Below, piece by piece: positions 25,503 to 34,645 of a stretch of 48,401 nt of DNA. A model generated the notes under the pieces. That model made no database searches and had not been told where the DNA came from. It saw only the letters and a program-made list of their open reading frames with translations. Position numbers and translations under genes: made by a program. Every line of letters starts with the position of its first letter. Position 1 is the first letter of the stretch. This DNA is from Pirellulaceae bacterium (GTDB lineage: Bacteria > Planctomycetota > Planctomycetia > Pirellulales > Pirellulaceae), in NCBI GenBank assembly GCA_022448645.1, contig JAKVBZ010000028.1, positions 6,771-55,171 of the forward strand. Direction: 5' to 3'.

Positions 25503-27179
25503 TTATCGATGGACCTCGAAGTCAACCGATGCTTGCCCGAATTTTTCGCCTATCTTGTCTTCGACAGTTAGCTGCAAGGTGTATTCGCCCGGATGCAGAT
25601 TCTTGGGGAACCACATTCGAAATGGAATGAAGTAGTCACGGCGCCTGTTTCGGCAAACTTCGCTTTCTGTGGGAAACGTGTAGTCAGAAACTCGTTTCCC
25701 GTCGTTATCGATGATCCGATAACTCGCCTCAAACTTTGTTTCATAATCCCCGTTGTTAGTTCGCTTGGCAGTAAACTGATCCAGTTCGACGTACAGCAAT
25801 ACTTCCTGATCAGGATCGAATTCGTAGGGGGTGATTTCGCTGAAACGACCGTAACTTTCCACGCGGCTGCAGAATCTGAGTCCATCCACTTGCAATTGGC
25901 TCAGATTTGACAGGCTGTCGCTCGCATCTCTCAGATCGCGCAAAGCCCGTGAGGCTCGACGATCGGCAACCGGGTTGCTGGCAACGTCCAAATAGTCTCG
26001 TAAAGCGCGCATGAGATTCGACCAGAACATTTGCCGGTCTTCTTCCAAGCCGTTGATACCATCGACCGCCGCATCGGACTTGCCGGCTGCCAGATAGAGT
26101 AGGTGCAGTAGTACGAGGTCGACTTCGTACTCAGGATCTTTTTGGTCTGGGGTTTCCTGTGAACTAAGTTGTTCTTCTAGTGCCTCGATAACTACCTCGA
26201 GCTGGTCTCGCCAATGGCGGCCATCCATGATTTGAGTTGGTTCGGGCGTAGGGGATTCCGTCTCAGTCACGAAGGGTTCTTTGCCCAGAGGCTCGTTGTC
26301 TCGTCGAGCCACTCGAGCCACGACGGTGTCCGAGTCACGTGGTGGGACTTTGAGGTCATTGTCACCAAATGGATCTAGCAACTCCCGGTTAGTGATTGCG
26401 GTCTCCGCAGATTCGATGGTGGACACTTGAGTGTCTTCTTCTCGATCGTTGTGGTGTTTGGTCGGCGATGCTTCTGACTCGTCCCGTAACGAGTTGCGAC
26501 GTCGGTTGGTAGCTGTGGGTGGCACGTCCCCAAGTTCTTCTTGGTGTACTGTGAGTTGTACTGAATGATTTTCTAGCTCGTCCGATATGGTATCAACGGT
26601 ACGTTCCACGTTGTCTGCAAGGCTGGTTTCGGAGTTGCCATTGTCGGCTGTGTGCGAACTTCGGTATTCCAGTGCGGCTCGAATGTTTTTCAGCATCAGC
26701 GGCCAGATTGACGGATCGGTTTGTTTCAAGTCTTCACGCAACTGGCGGTGCAAATTGGCATCAATGTCGCGGACGGCCTCCAGTTCGTCGTAGATTTCCG
26801 CCAACGTGACTGAATCGATCTGGCTGGTAAAATTGTCTTCCTCACTCGACGATGTAGTGTGGTTTGATTCTTCTTGAGAAACGTCAGCCAAATCTGCTGC
26901 TGCGGACTTAGCATCCGTAGAGGCTGTAGCTGTTACCGGTTTGGTGGTCTCTTGTTGGTCCTCAGGAGGTGATTCTGGAAGAATACCTTCCCAGGGATCG
27001 GTAGATGGAGTTGTGGTGTCGGATTCTTTGTTGTTCTCGTCTTGAGTGGGTGGAGCTTTATCGATCGTAGAAAGCTTGCCTTCCAGAAAGACAGGGCCGA
27101 CACATCCGGTGAGCAAGCCGCCGCCTAGTATCCATAGACAGATCACTCCACGTCGCCAAATAGTGTGGAGGGGATTCAT
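25503..27179 (-). CDS. Large lipoprotein with low-complexity middle and beta-rich C-terminus
   Basis: A 558-aa protein from the ATG at 27179. Residues 1-26 form a lipoprotein signal with lipobox L23-T24-G25-C26, so the mature protein should be lipid-anchored. After that come acidic, S/T/D/E-rich segments (about 30-330) that look unstructured, with a short helical part where the sequence reads LAEIYDELEAVRDIDANLHRQLREDL. A helical region (about 335-425) precedes a compact C-terminal domain (about 430-558) of alternating strands ending KFGQASVDFEVHR, resembling an Ig-like or other beta-sandwich. No enzyme motif is visible. The family is not recognised beyond a general likeness to planctomycete lipoproteins. 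It is read together with the oxidase gene. Confidence 0.78.
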   Translation of the reverse strand: MNPLHTIWRRGVICLWILGGGLLTGCVGPVFLEGKLSTIDKAPPTQDENNKESDTTTPSTDPWEGILPESPPEDQQETTKPVTATASTDAKSAAADLADVSQEESNHTTSSSEEDNFTSQIDSVTLAEIYDELEAVRDIDANLHRQLREDLKQTDPSIWPLMLKNIRAALEYRSSHTADNGNSETSLADNVERTVDTISDELENHSVQLTVHQEELGDVPPTATNRRRNSLRDESEASPTKHHNDREEDTQVSTIESAETAITNRELLDPFGDNDLKVPPRDSDTVVARVARRDNEPLGKEPFVTETESPTPEPTQIMDGRHWRDQLEVVIEALEEQLSSQETPDQKDPEYEVDLVLLHLLYLAAGKSDAAVDGINGLEEDRQMFWSNLMRALRDYLDVASNPVADRRASRALRDLRDASDSLSNLSQLQVDGLRFCSRVESYGRFSEITPYEFDPDQEVLLYVELDQFTAKRTNNGDYETKFEASYRIIDNDGKRVSDYTFPTESEVCRNRRRDYFIPFRMWFPKNLHPGEYTLQLTVEDKIGEKFGQASVDFEVHR

Positions 27180-27458
27180 CGAGGGCTGCGATGCGCAAAC
27201 GGATGACGACCAGGTGGACATGAGCTTCCTTAGTGCACGGAACCAGTTTGACGAGTGGTAAAGAAATGTGGGGCGGGATGTTAAGTAAACGTTTGTGAAG
27301 ACGCAAGATGGGAACCGTGCTAGCTTGCCCTGCTTGGAAAGACAGGTCTGTGGACGATTCTGGTTCTCGTGTTGCGCGTAGGATGGTCCCCTACCCTGTC
27401 CCGATTGGGGGCCAAGTTGCCAACCAGGTATCCAAGCTGCGAAGCAAGAGCTGAGAAG

Positions 27459-28562
27459 CTAGCAGCGATCGGAGAGCGTAGCGGCCTGTTTGGATAGTCG
27501 CACGATAAGATGTTCCAAAACAAACCTGGCCCGGCCAGGTGAAGAGTGGCTGCCTTTCAGGGATAGGTCGGCTTGCAGCAGCCATTGGTAAAGATGGCCG
27601 GCGCGTTCGCGTTTCAATTGGCGCAATTGCTTTCCGGCGTTTTCAAATGCTTTTTGAGGCCACTTGTGAAAACCCGCCTGTTCCAGTGCCATAGGCAGTG
27701 TGATGCGTTGCCCTCGTTTTTCTGCCAACTGGACAAATCGTGTCGCAGCCGCAAAGCGTCTCAACGACCAAGAAATCTGCCCGAACAGGGCCATGGGATT
27801 TTCGCCAGATTGCAGCAGTTTGTCGAGCTGCTGTAACGCTTCTGCGGCATTTCCTGCTGTGGCAGCATCGATCAACTCCCAAGTTGTCTTAGTGCGCCAG
27901 CCACCTACAACATCACGTACCATTTCCGGCGAGATTTCTCCACCTAGCCCTGCGAAGAGTGATAGCTTGGCCAGTTCCTGGTCCAGCAAGCCTAAGTTCG
28001 GCCCCACCAATTGCAACAATAGGTCTCCTGCACGTGCGTTGAGTTTCGTTTTATGTTGGGCTTGCGACCAAGCAGCAATCCAGTCCAATAATCTTTTTTC
28101 GTCGAGTTCCTTTCGTCTTCCTACGGTCTTTTGAGGCGGTCGGCAGTCTACCTGAAGGCCTTGTTGATCGATCCTTTTGAACAAGCGAGTATTCGAAGCC
28201 CATTTGTCGACCTTTAGTAATAATGTGCCAGTAGCACGGGGGTGCTCTGCGTAGTCTTCCAGCTCGGAGCGATACTTGGTTACGAAAGAGTCGGCTGCGT
28301 CGACGGCGACCAGTCGTCGTCCGCCTCCAAACAAAGAGTGCATGGAAAGTTCATCGAGAACGTCACGCCATTCGGCCGTGTCACCTTGCAGTGTAGTAAA
28401 AGGTACTTCGTCTGCTTCGTTCTGTAGCACGGCTTGGCGAACGTTTCGAAGCACGAGCTGTTGCAGGAATGGCTCATCACCGAAGATCACTACGATTGAC
28501 GGCACCGCATCGACCGTTGTGGACTTTTCGAGATAATCGAAGGCATGGACAGTACGGGACAT
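27459..28562 (-). CDS. holA: DNA polymerase III, delta subunit
   Basis: A 367-aa protein with the HolA order: an N-terminal domain starting VVIFGDEPFLQQLVLRNVRQ (the conserved F-G-E/D-E-x-F/Y-L pattern), a segment of the SLFGGGRRLVAVDAAD type, then a helical lid and C-terminal collar region (LLLQLVGPNLGLLDQELAKLSLFAG...). Delta opens the sliding clamp for loading on DNA. It lacks Walker motifs, as expected. The C-terminus LKGSHSSPGRARFVLEHLIVRL fits the last collar helices. The gene follows the secreted beta-sandwich gene with about 250 bases between. Confidence 0.87.
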   Translation of the reverse strand: MSRTVHAFDYLEKSTTVDAVPSIVVIFGDEPFLQQLVLRNVRQAVLQNEADEVPFTTLQGDTAEWRDVLDELSMHSLFGGGRRLVAVDAADSFVTKYRSELEDYAEHPRATGTLLLKVDKWASNTRLFKRIDQQGLQVDCRPPQKTVGRRKELDEKRLLDWIAAWSQAQHKTKLNARAGDLLLQLVGPNLGLLDQELAKLSLFAGLGGEISPEMVRDVVGGWRTKTTWELIDAATAGNAAEALQQLDKLLQSGENPMALFGQISWSLRRFAAATRFVQLAEKRGQRITLPMALEQAGFHKWPQKAFENAGKQLRQLKRERAGHLYQWLLQADLSLKGSHSSPGRARFVLEHLIVRLSKQAATLSDRC

Positions 28563-28593
28563 TACTTTTTAACGTGTACTTCTCGTGGTGCAA

Positions 28594-28704
28594 CTAATCT
28601 TTTAACGCCCCCCAGGAACCGTTCGAATGGCCCATCAGAAAACCTGTGGTGCCACCGATACAGGCAGTCAACGCCCAAGAGACTTTAGTAAACCAGAGAC
28701 GCAC
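28594..28704 (-). CDS. Possible 36-aa membrane peptide upstream of holA
   Basis: A GTG at 28704 opens 36 codons ending TAG at 28594, just before holA (about 30 bases). The predicted peptide starts with a basic residue and W-F-T-K, then has a hydrophobic stretch rich in G and A (WALTACIGGTTGFLMG) and a short polar tail. No ribosome binding site, no known relative. It could be chance. Confidence 0.25.
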   Translation of the reverse strand: MRLWFTKVSWALTACIGGTTGFLMGHSNGSWGALKD

Positions 28705-28810
28705 GATGATCCGGCTCGTTTAGGCGATGTTGGCTCCCGCTAGTGTGACGGTGGTCACATTATCGCGTGTTATCAGCCGGTCAACAAGTCGCAAGAGGCT
28801 GTTATTTGGA

Positions 28811-30427
28811 TCAGCGGTTGGCACGATGGCTGCGAACACCTCGGATAAGAGCCCGGGGAACCAAGCCTCGGGTATTAATCGGTTCTGTCAGGGAATGGAT
28901 CCCTATATTTCCCGCCATGTCGCGAACTTCGATTTGCAAAAAAGCTTGCTGCGGTACGTGACGGTCCACACGCCATGTGTACTGTCCCGAATTTGGAAGA
29001 TGGGCTGCGATGGTTTGCCAACTTGATGATGGATCGCTAGTGTACCTCAATGTTACCGGACGTGATGCCAGGTAATTGTCACGCGCTTGCCAAGTGATCA
29101 ACAGAGTACCTTCGTCTAGGCCTCGACCGTATTTTGCCGAAGTTAACTCCACCTCGGGTTGGACTGGGTCCACGACAACCCAGACGTCGGGCAAGTCACC
29201 TGGTTGGGGTGGAGATAGAGCTAGACCTTCGTTGTTTTCGACGAGAATGCGGAATCCGTAAACACCTGCTCCCGGTGCCTCGATGTGTACTGGGCTGGTT
29301 CGGTCTGGATCGTGTAACCAGCGTGCCCACGTTTGGCCGCCGTCAGTGGTACCCCATAGATGGACGGTTTTGACGCCGGTCGGGCCTATCATCTTGATAT
29401 CGTATTCTAATGAAAACTTGCTGGACTGAGTGTGTAACGGGACCACCCCTTGTGGAAATGCTGCGGAGGTTAATGAAGTCGTTGCCTGCGAATCGCTCGC
29501 GAAATGATGCGTTGTGTTCGGGTGGGCATTGGCAGGCGAATGGTTTCCGGAGGTACGGAATGAGCGGTTCGGTCGTTGTGTCCATGAAAGATCGCTTCGC
29601 GAAACCGGCGCAGTTCGTGTGCGTTCTGCTTCGGTAGTTTGTCTCGTCTCGGACGACGACCAAGGTACTGACCCATCCATGCGGTGATGGTGCGGTGTCG
29701 TGGTCAGCTCGTGTGTAGACGACTGTGGTGTTGGGCTATGCCTGGCTGTCTGTGTGTCTGTGGGACGCAGCGAAATTTGGCGTTGAACCACTGTAGCGTT
29801 GCCAGCAGTGTCTTTGATTTGGCCACGAACACGCACAATGGTCGACGGACTTTGTGGCCACCAGCTGGCCTGCCCTTTCAACGACTGTTGTTGCGGCAAC
29901 TTTCCCGACCGTCGTTCGATGGCCATTGGTATCCAACGTGATTCTACCGTTGGCTGATATTCAACCGTTAAACTATCCGGATCCAAACGAGCATCATTGG
30001 CAATCCAGCTGGTCTGTAACTGACCGGCAGCTCCGAGTTTTAGTTCGAGGTCCATTTGTGGAGGTGCTGTGTCCACAATGACCAGCAACTCTGGTCTCAG
30101 CGGGCCAGCAGGATACTGTTTGCCGCGGTGATCCACCGACCGCACAGCAAATACAATATCAGCATCTTGTGCCGCCCGGAACGTGAAACCGCCTACAGAT
30201 GGATGTTGACGACTATATAACCGCCAATCCATTTGCGGGCGTTCTGCGACGTGCAGTTGTACTTCGGAAAATTGCTGTCCGGCAGGTACCTGGAACGGAA
30301 TCGTAAACGTTTGCTGTCGAGTGACGATCGTCGAAATCTTGCCGGACTGCGAGTCGTTGGCATGTAGCGATACCGCACTTAAGAACCCGCAAACAAACAT
30401 CACGATTAATGGTAAATGCCATAGCAT
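28811..30427 (-). CDS. Secreted protein with two beta-sandwich-like domains and a polar linker
   Basis: A 538-aa protein when started at the ATG at 30427, which gives a clear signal peptide (MLWHLPLIVMFVCGFLSAVSLHA). An ATG at 30505 would add 26 residues. The N-terminal part (about 24-245) reads as Ig/fibronectin-like strands, including ELLVIVDTAPPQMDLELK and KDTAGNATVVQRQISL. A linker of about 100 residues rich in S, T, P, R and H follows. The C-terminal half (about 340-520) repeats the theme: VVVDPVQPEVELTS, LLITWQARDN, LRYTSDPSSSWQTIA and VRDMAGNIG. No catalytic motif is visible. A structural or carbohydrate-binding role at the cell surface is likely; the exact function is unknown. Confidence 0.8.
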   Translation of the reverse strand: MLWHLPLIVMFVCGFLSAVSLHANDSQSGKISTIVTRQQTFTIPFQVPAGQQFSEVQLHVAERPQMDWRLYSRQHPSVGGFTFRAAQDADIVFAVRSVDHRGKQYPAGPLRPELLVIVDTAPPQMDLELKLGAAGQLQTSWIANDARLDPDSLTVEYQPTVESRWIPMAIERRSGKLPQQQSLKGQASWWPQSPSTIVRVRGQIKDTAGNATVVQRQISLRPTDTQTARHSPTPQSSTHELTTTPHHHRMDGSVPWSSSETRQTTEAERTRTAPVSRSDLSWTQRPNRSFRTSGNHSPANAHPNTTHHFASDSQATTSLTSAAFPQGVVPLHTQSSKFSLEYDIKMIGPTGVKTVHLWGTTDGGQTWARWLHDPDRTSPVHIEAPGAGVYGFRILVENNEGLALSPPQPGDLPDVWVVVDPVQPEVELTSAKYGRGLDEGTLLITWQARDNYLASRPVTLRYTSDPSSSWQTIAAHLPNSGQYTWRVDRHVPQQAFLQIEVRDMAGNIGIHSLTEPINTRGLVPRALIRGVRSHRANR

Positions 30428-30972
30428 GTATAGGTTCGACCGTTCGTTGTGAAAACAACGCCTAATCGTTTGTTCCGTAATGAAACGTTTTGTGCGGGAG
30501 TTCATGATGTTGTGGGGACGTCGGACGAAATGCTTGCAAAGTATGATCGAAGGTGATCCGCTGGGTTGTCTTCGTTATGACCTCACTTCAGGAAGCCGTG
30601 AGAAATCCAAAACAAAACCAAGCTCATTGCTACAGTGAGTTGGTGGAGGACAAGGTGGAAGTGTGTCGGTGCGATCATGTGGGGCCCGTGATTTTCATGT
30701 AACCAGACGGGGCATGACCTCTATTCTTCGATATCGGCGAGCCTGAGCCCGGATATTTCATGGTTTTGTAGGCCAGAATCGGCAATTGCCAGACATGGAC
30801 GTGGAGCGACGTCTATTAGGCCTATAAGTGCACACGGAGAGGGATCCTGACATGATGGCAGTGAGTAGCAGCAATGCTAGCAAGAGACCCGATTTCGGAA
30901 GCAAGTGGTGGTAGCTGCGGTTCCAGAACAAGCCCGCAGGGCGCAAGTATCTGGCATTTCATCACATGGGGG
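30428..30972. other. Gap of about 550 bases without supported genes
   Basis: It holds the promoter side of the secreted protein gene. A 62-codon minus-strand frame (30758-30946) contains a hydrophobic stretch and a 41-codon plus-strand frame (30577-30702) looks random. Neither is supported by a ribosome binding site or a domain. Confidence 0.4.
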
Positions 30973-31311
30973 TCAATCGGGGCTTTGTTTCAACTTGATT
31001 TGGTTGTGCAAAGCATTGGACGGCTTGTCATCTAAAAGCCAGACCACCGAGCAGAAGATTTCGTCTTCACCTGGCTCAAGTTTCCAACCTGTCAGGTGCG
31101 CCAGATTTACCAGGTGGCTGGTTGCCAAGCCATTCTGACGGCCTTTAGGTATTTGCGGCTGCAGAACAATCGGAAAAGGACCTGCGTACAATTTGTCAGG
31201 GATGTGTTGATGGGGCAGGCGTGGACATCCAGCGGGGCAACGCTCTGCTTCACAGTTGTTTTCTGAGGGCCAGCATTTATCTGCTACAAAAAAGTGCAGA
31301 GTGGATAACAT
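30973..31311 (-). CDS. Hypothetical 112-aa cysteine-containing protein
   Basis: The frame begins ATG at 31311 and encodes 112 residues with a normal amino acid composition and third-position usage close to that of its neighbours. Five cysteines cluster in residues 13-29 or nearby (C-W-P...C-E-A-E-R-C-P-A-G-C-P pattern) with one more near residue 87, followed by a region with L, V and W that could form strands or helices. No signal peptide is seen. No ribosome binding site and no relative I can name. A 77-codon plus-strand frame covers part of the same DNA and looks less natural. Confidence 0.4.
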   Translation of the reverse strand: MLSTLHFFVADKCWPSENNCEAERCPAGCPRLPHQHIPDKLYAGPFPIVLQPQIPKGRQNGLATSHLVNLAHLTGWKLEPGEDEIFCSVVWLLDDKPSNALHNQIKLKQSPD

Positions 31312-31451
31312 TTTAAGTGTTTTACTGAGTTTGATTCCTGGACTGAATAGGTAGACGAGTACATAATAGGTAAGGTAGTCGTCTCAGAGAAGGACAAGCG
31401 ACTGTCGGGTTGGCTTTTTGGTGGCGTGTCCTGCAGTGTTTCTCAAAAGTC

Positions 31452-31712
31452 ATGTCTGAAGCCCTCCAAGTTCTGGCCGAAGTGACCCATCTGTTTGGCC
31501 TAATTGTGGCCGTATTGCTGATTGGGATTTACGTATCGAAAAGATTTCGCGGTCGCAGGGATGACGATGTGTCACGTACAAGTGACATGATCACCACTTT
31601 CGGCGATTTACATGGACGAGGTCACCTTGGCGACGACGAATACCGAACAATAAAAACTATGTTGGAGGATGAATCTCGAAGGGAGTCAAGGGATAACGAT
31701 CGGACTGGTTAG
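31452..31712 (+). CDS. Small single-span membrane protein with SHOCT-like tail
   Basis: An 86-aa protein from the ATG at 31452; the frame stays open 14 codons further. One membrane span (about 14-29, [18 protein letters not shown]) is followed by a basic stop-transfer stretch KRFRGRR and a soluble tail with [19 protein letters not shown] (about 50-68). The pattern of a short helix, a G-x-L turn, D-D/E-E-Y and a second helix with K is that of SHOCT (short C-terminal) domains, found at the ends of many small membrane proteins. The role is unknown. It lies 125 bases upstream of clpX in the same direction, so the two may share a transcript. Confidence 0.7.
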   Translation: MSEALQVLAEVTHLFGLIVAVLLIGIYVSKRFRGRRDDDVSRTSDMITTFGDLHGRGHLGDDEYRTIKTMLEDESRRESRDNDRTG

Positions 31713-31837
31713 CTAAGAACGAGACTGTTGCTGGTAAAACCTCCCGGCCAGAACGGTTATGCAAACTAGATCGTTCATCACCTAAATCGCTGCAGGGATT
31801 GGCAGGGGACGCACGTGGGAGTCTGAAAGGAGTAGCC

Positions 31838-33121
31838 ATGCCCTCGAAGGACATGGGCGGAAATCGACGTAGTGGCAGCACGAATAAAAAGAATGCCTTT
31901 TGTTCGTTCTGTCGCAAGAGCTACCGGGATGTTGGCCCTTTGGTCGAAGGTCCTGGTGACGTGTACATTTGCGGCGAATGCATTGACTTATGTCAATCGA
32001 TTCTGGAACAAGAGCAACGTCGTCGTGGTACGACCAAGCAATTGTTCAAGGAGATTCCCACGCCTCGCGAGATTGTTGAGCAGCTTGATCAGTATGTGAT
32101 CGGGCAAACGGCCGTGAAAAAAGTTTTGGCGGTCGCTGTCCACAATCACTACAAACGATTGATGATCGGCTGGGAGAACTCGGATGTCGAGATCGATAAA
32201 TCCAACATCATGTTGGTGGGCCCCACGGGATCTGGCAAGACATTGTTAGCTCGTACACTGGCTCGCATCCTGGACGTTCCTTTTGCCATCGGCGATGCGA
32301 CGACGCTTACCGAAGCGGGATACGTTGGTGAGGATGTTGAAAACCTCTTGTTGAAATTGCTGCATGCTGCGGACTTTGATCTGGAAGTGGCTCAGCGAGG
32401 TGTCGTCTACATTGACGAAATCGACAAGATCGGCAAGACGTCTCAGAACGTGTCGATCACGCGCGATGTGTCAGGCGAAGGTGTCCAACAAGCTCTGTTG
32501 AAGATGTTGGAAGGAACGGTGGCAAACGTACCGCCCCAAGGCGGACGTAAGCATCCGGAGCAGCAGTATATCCAAATGGATACTACCAACATCCTCTTCA
32601 TTTGTGGTGGGACTTTTGTCGGCATCGACAAGATTGTCAGTAAGCGACTGGGTCAACGTACGATCGGTTTTGGCCAGCAATCTGGCGTGTATGCCGAAGA
32701 AGATCTGGCTGCTTTGCTGCCGCAAGTATCCAGTGACGACATCCTCGAATTCGGTTTGATTCCGGAACTCGTTGGTCGTCTTCCGGTCGTCTCGTCGCTG
32801 GCTCCGTTGGATACTGATTCGTTGGTACGTGTTTTGACGGAGCCACGAAATGCTCTGGTCAAGCAGTACAAGAGTTTGTTCGAGATGGAAAATTGTGCGT
32901 TAAATTTCACTGATGAAGCTTTGGGTGCCATTGCCACACGAGCTCAAGAAAAAGAAACCGGTGCGCGTGGTTTACGTTCCATTATCGAAGAAGTGATGAC
33001 CGATATTATGTACGAATTGCCCGAACAAGAAGACGGCGGTGAGTACGTTATTACGGATGACATTGTCGTGGGACGTGACCAACTGTTTCCGTTAAGCGAA
33101 GCGAAAACCAAGAGTGCGTAA
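31838..33121 (+). CDS. clpX: ATP-dependent protease ATP-binding subunit ClpX
   Basis: A 427-aa unfoldase that delivers tagged proteins to ClpP. AAAGGAG precedes the ATG at 31838; the frame extends 13 codons upstream. The zinc-binding domain is C22-x2-C25 and C45-x2-C48. Walker [12 protein letters not shown] lies at about 128-138, Walker [13 protein letters not shown] at about 190, and the IGF loop that docks ClpP is seen in RTIGFGQQS. The [21 protein letters not shown] helices of the C-terminal domain are typical. All motifs needed for ATP hydrolysis and ClpP binding are present. clpP and tig, often upstream, are not adjacent in this window. Confidence 0.96.
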   Translation: MPSKDMGGNRRSGSTNKKNAFCSFCRKSYRDVGPLVEGPGDVYICGECIDLCQSILEQEQRRRGTTKQLFKEIPTPREIVEQLDQYVIGQTAVKKVLAVAVHNHYKRLMIGWENSDVEIDKSNIMLVGPTGSGKTLLARTLARILDVPFAIGDATTLTEAGYVGEDVENLLLKLLHAADFDLEVAQRGVVYIDEIDKIGKTSQNVSITRDVSGEGVQQALLKMLEGTVANVPPQGGRKHPEQQYIQMDTTNILFICGGTFVGIDKIVSKRLGQRTIGFGQQSGVYAEEDLAALLPQVSSDDILEFGLIPELVGRLPVVSSLAPLDTDSLVRVLTEPRNALVKQYKSLFEMENCALNFTDEALGAIATRAQEKETGARGLRSIIEEVMTDIMYELPEQEDGGEYVITDDIVVGRDQLFPLSEAKTKSA

Positions 33122-33181
33122 CGTTCGCGACCTCCCATAGGCTGGCAGGCCGGGTGGAAGCTAGAGTTGACGCATTACTCC

Positions 33182-33221
33182 ACAAGCTCGAAACCAACAT
33201 TGGTTTCGAGCTTGTTTTTTT
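33182..33221 (+). terminator. Strong Rho-independent terminator of clpX
   Basis: A perfect inverted repeat (33182-33197 with 33200-33215, AACCAA-CA-TTGGTT at the tip) is followed by seven T residues. It lies 60 bases after the clpX stop. It is the clearest terminator in the window. Confidence 0.95.
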
Positions 33222-33379
33222 GCAGACGGATCTGTTTGGCTGTGCCTGTTCATGGGCACACGATGCCTATTCATCTTCTTAAGTCGTGAAATAAATAATG
33301 CGAAGTCCTCAACCCAACACGCCACGCCAATACTGATGTGCCGGATTGCTAAGATGGTTGAGTCATCAGCCAGAGGGAG

Positions 33380-34492
33380 CTAGCCTTGGGTAGCCAGCTG
33401 GCGTAGCACTTCGATACCTTGCTGGATCGTCGTGTCGTCTGCCGCATAGGAAATGCGAAAATGCGTGTCTTGGTGGCTGAATATTTTTCCGGGGATAATT
33501 AACAGATTATTCTCAATGGCCCGTGTGACGAACTCCGTCCCGGTACCCCAAGGGGCCTTAGGGAAGGCATAAAAGGCGCCTCCAGGATGCTCAATCTCGA
33601 ATAGATCTGACAGACCTTCGACCAACATGTTCCGTTTGGCACGATATGCCGAAATGTAGTTGCCGACGTCCTCGTCCATGGCAGCTGCTGCGGCCCATTG
33701 TGCAGGTTGAGGCGCACAGACAAAAGAATATTGTTGTAGCTTGATCATCGTGTCAATGATCTCAGCCGGACCGTGCACGTAGCCGACTCGCCAACCTGTC
33801 ATCGCGTGACTCTTCGAAAACCCATCGATGACGATTGTGCGATCGTTGAACTGGGCAGGTGATGGCACGGCTTCGTCGTAATTAAAAAGGCTGTAGATTT
33901 CATCGGACAGCAACACGATGTCGTTTTCTGCAGTGATTTCGGCCAATGCGCGAGTTTCGTCCTCTTGAATCGTTACTCCAGTTGGATTTGCTGGGCTGTT
34001 GATGATGATCATCTTGGTGCGAGGTGTGATTGCGTCCTTCACACGGTCCGCGTCAACTCGGAAATGCGGATACGTATTGATCACTACGGGAACACCCCCG
34101 ACAAGGTTGACCAACGGCTCGTACATGACGAAGAACGGGTCGAATAGGATTACTTCATCGCCCGGATTCACCAACGACAACATGCTTAGAACCAAGCCTC
34201 CACTCGTTCCTGAGCTGACGAAAACTTTACGGTCCGAGTGTCCGTATTGTTGATCAATACGGGCTTGCAACTTGTCTCGTAACACGGGCATCCCCTGAGT
34301 CAGGGCGTAGCCGTTTTTTTGAGATTCGATGGCTGAGATGCAGGCAGTGCGGACGGATTCTGGCACATCGAAATCAGGCTGTCCGATCGATAAATCGATC
34401 GGATTCGTCATCTGAGCGGCCAAATCGAAGACTTTACGAATGCCGCTACTATCGAATGCCAGTGTTCGCTCGGCGACCCAGGGACTTGTCAT
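33380..34492 (-). CDS. Aspartate-type aminotransferase (class I/II, PLP)
   Basis: A 370-aa fold-type I PLP enzyme. K227 in GFSKSHAMTGWRVGY carries PLP, with R235 as the carboxylate-binding arginine of the same motif. NSPANPTG (165-172), D197 with Y200 in LSDEIYS and the C-terminal region PGGAFYAFP, then FRISYA, complete the class I pattern. The N-terminal GQPDFDVPESV is typical of the aspartate/LL-DAP aminotransferase branch. It would swap amino groups between an amino acid and 2-oxoglutarate. The exact substrate is not determinable. Convergent with clpX, which has its own terminator. Confidence 0.92.
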   Translation of the reverse strand: MTSPWVAERTLAFDSSGIRKVFDLAAQMTNPIDLSIGQPDFDVPESVRTACISAIESQKNGYALTQGMPVLRDKLQARIDQQYGHSDRKVFVSSGTSGGLVLSMLSLVNPGDEVILFDPFFVMYEPLVNLVGGVPVVINTYPHFRVDADRVKDAITPRTKMIIINSPANPTGVTIQEDETRALAEITAENDIVLLSDEIYSLFNYDEAVPSPAQFNDRTIVIDGFSKSHAMTGWRVGYVHGPAEIIDTMIKLQQYSFVCAPQPAQWAAAAAMDEDVGNYISAYRAKRNMLVEGLSDLFEIEHPGGAFYAFPKAPWGTGTEFVTRAIENNLLIIPGKIFSHQDTHFRISYAADDTTIQQGIEVLRQLATQG

Positions 34493-34645
34493 CGTTATTT
34501 CTCGTCATGCTTGGTGGACCGATGAACAGAATCCGTCCGATCGGCACGTTCGTTTCAGGCGGACCCAGCCGTGTCACCAAAAGGTAGAGTTTCAAGGTAC
34601 GTGTGCCCCTATCATCGTTTCGTTTGCTCACCAGGTCAACGCACC

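Noticed and set aside
30758..30946. 62-codon minus-strand frame with a hydrophobic stretch
   Set aside because: No Shine-Dalgarno, and an arginine-rich second half unlike neighbouring proteins.
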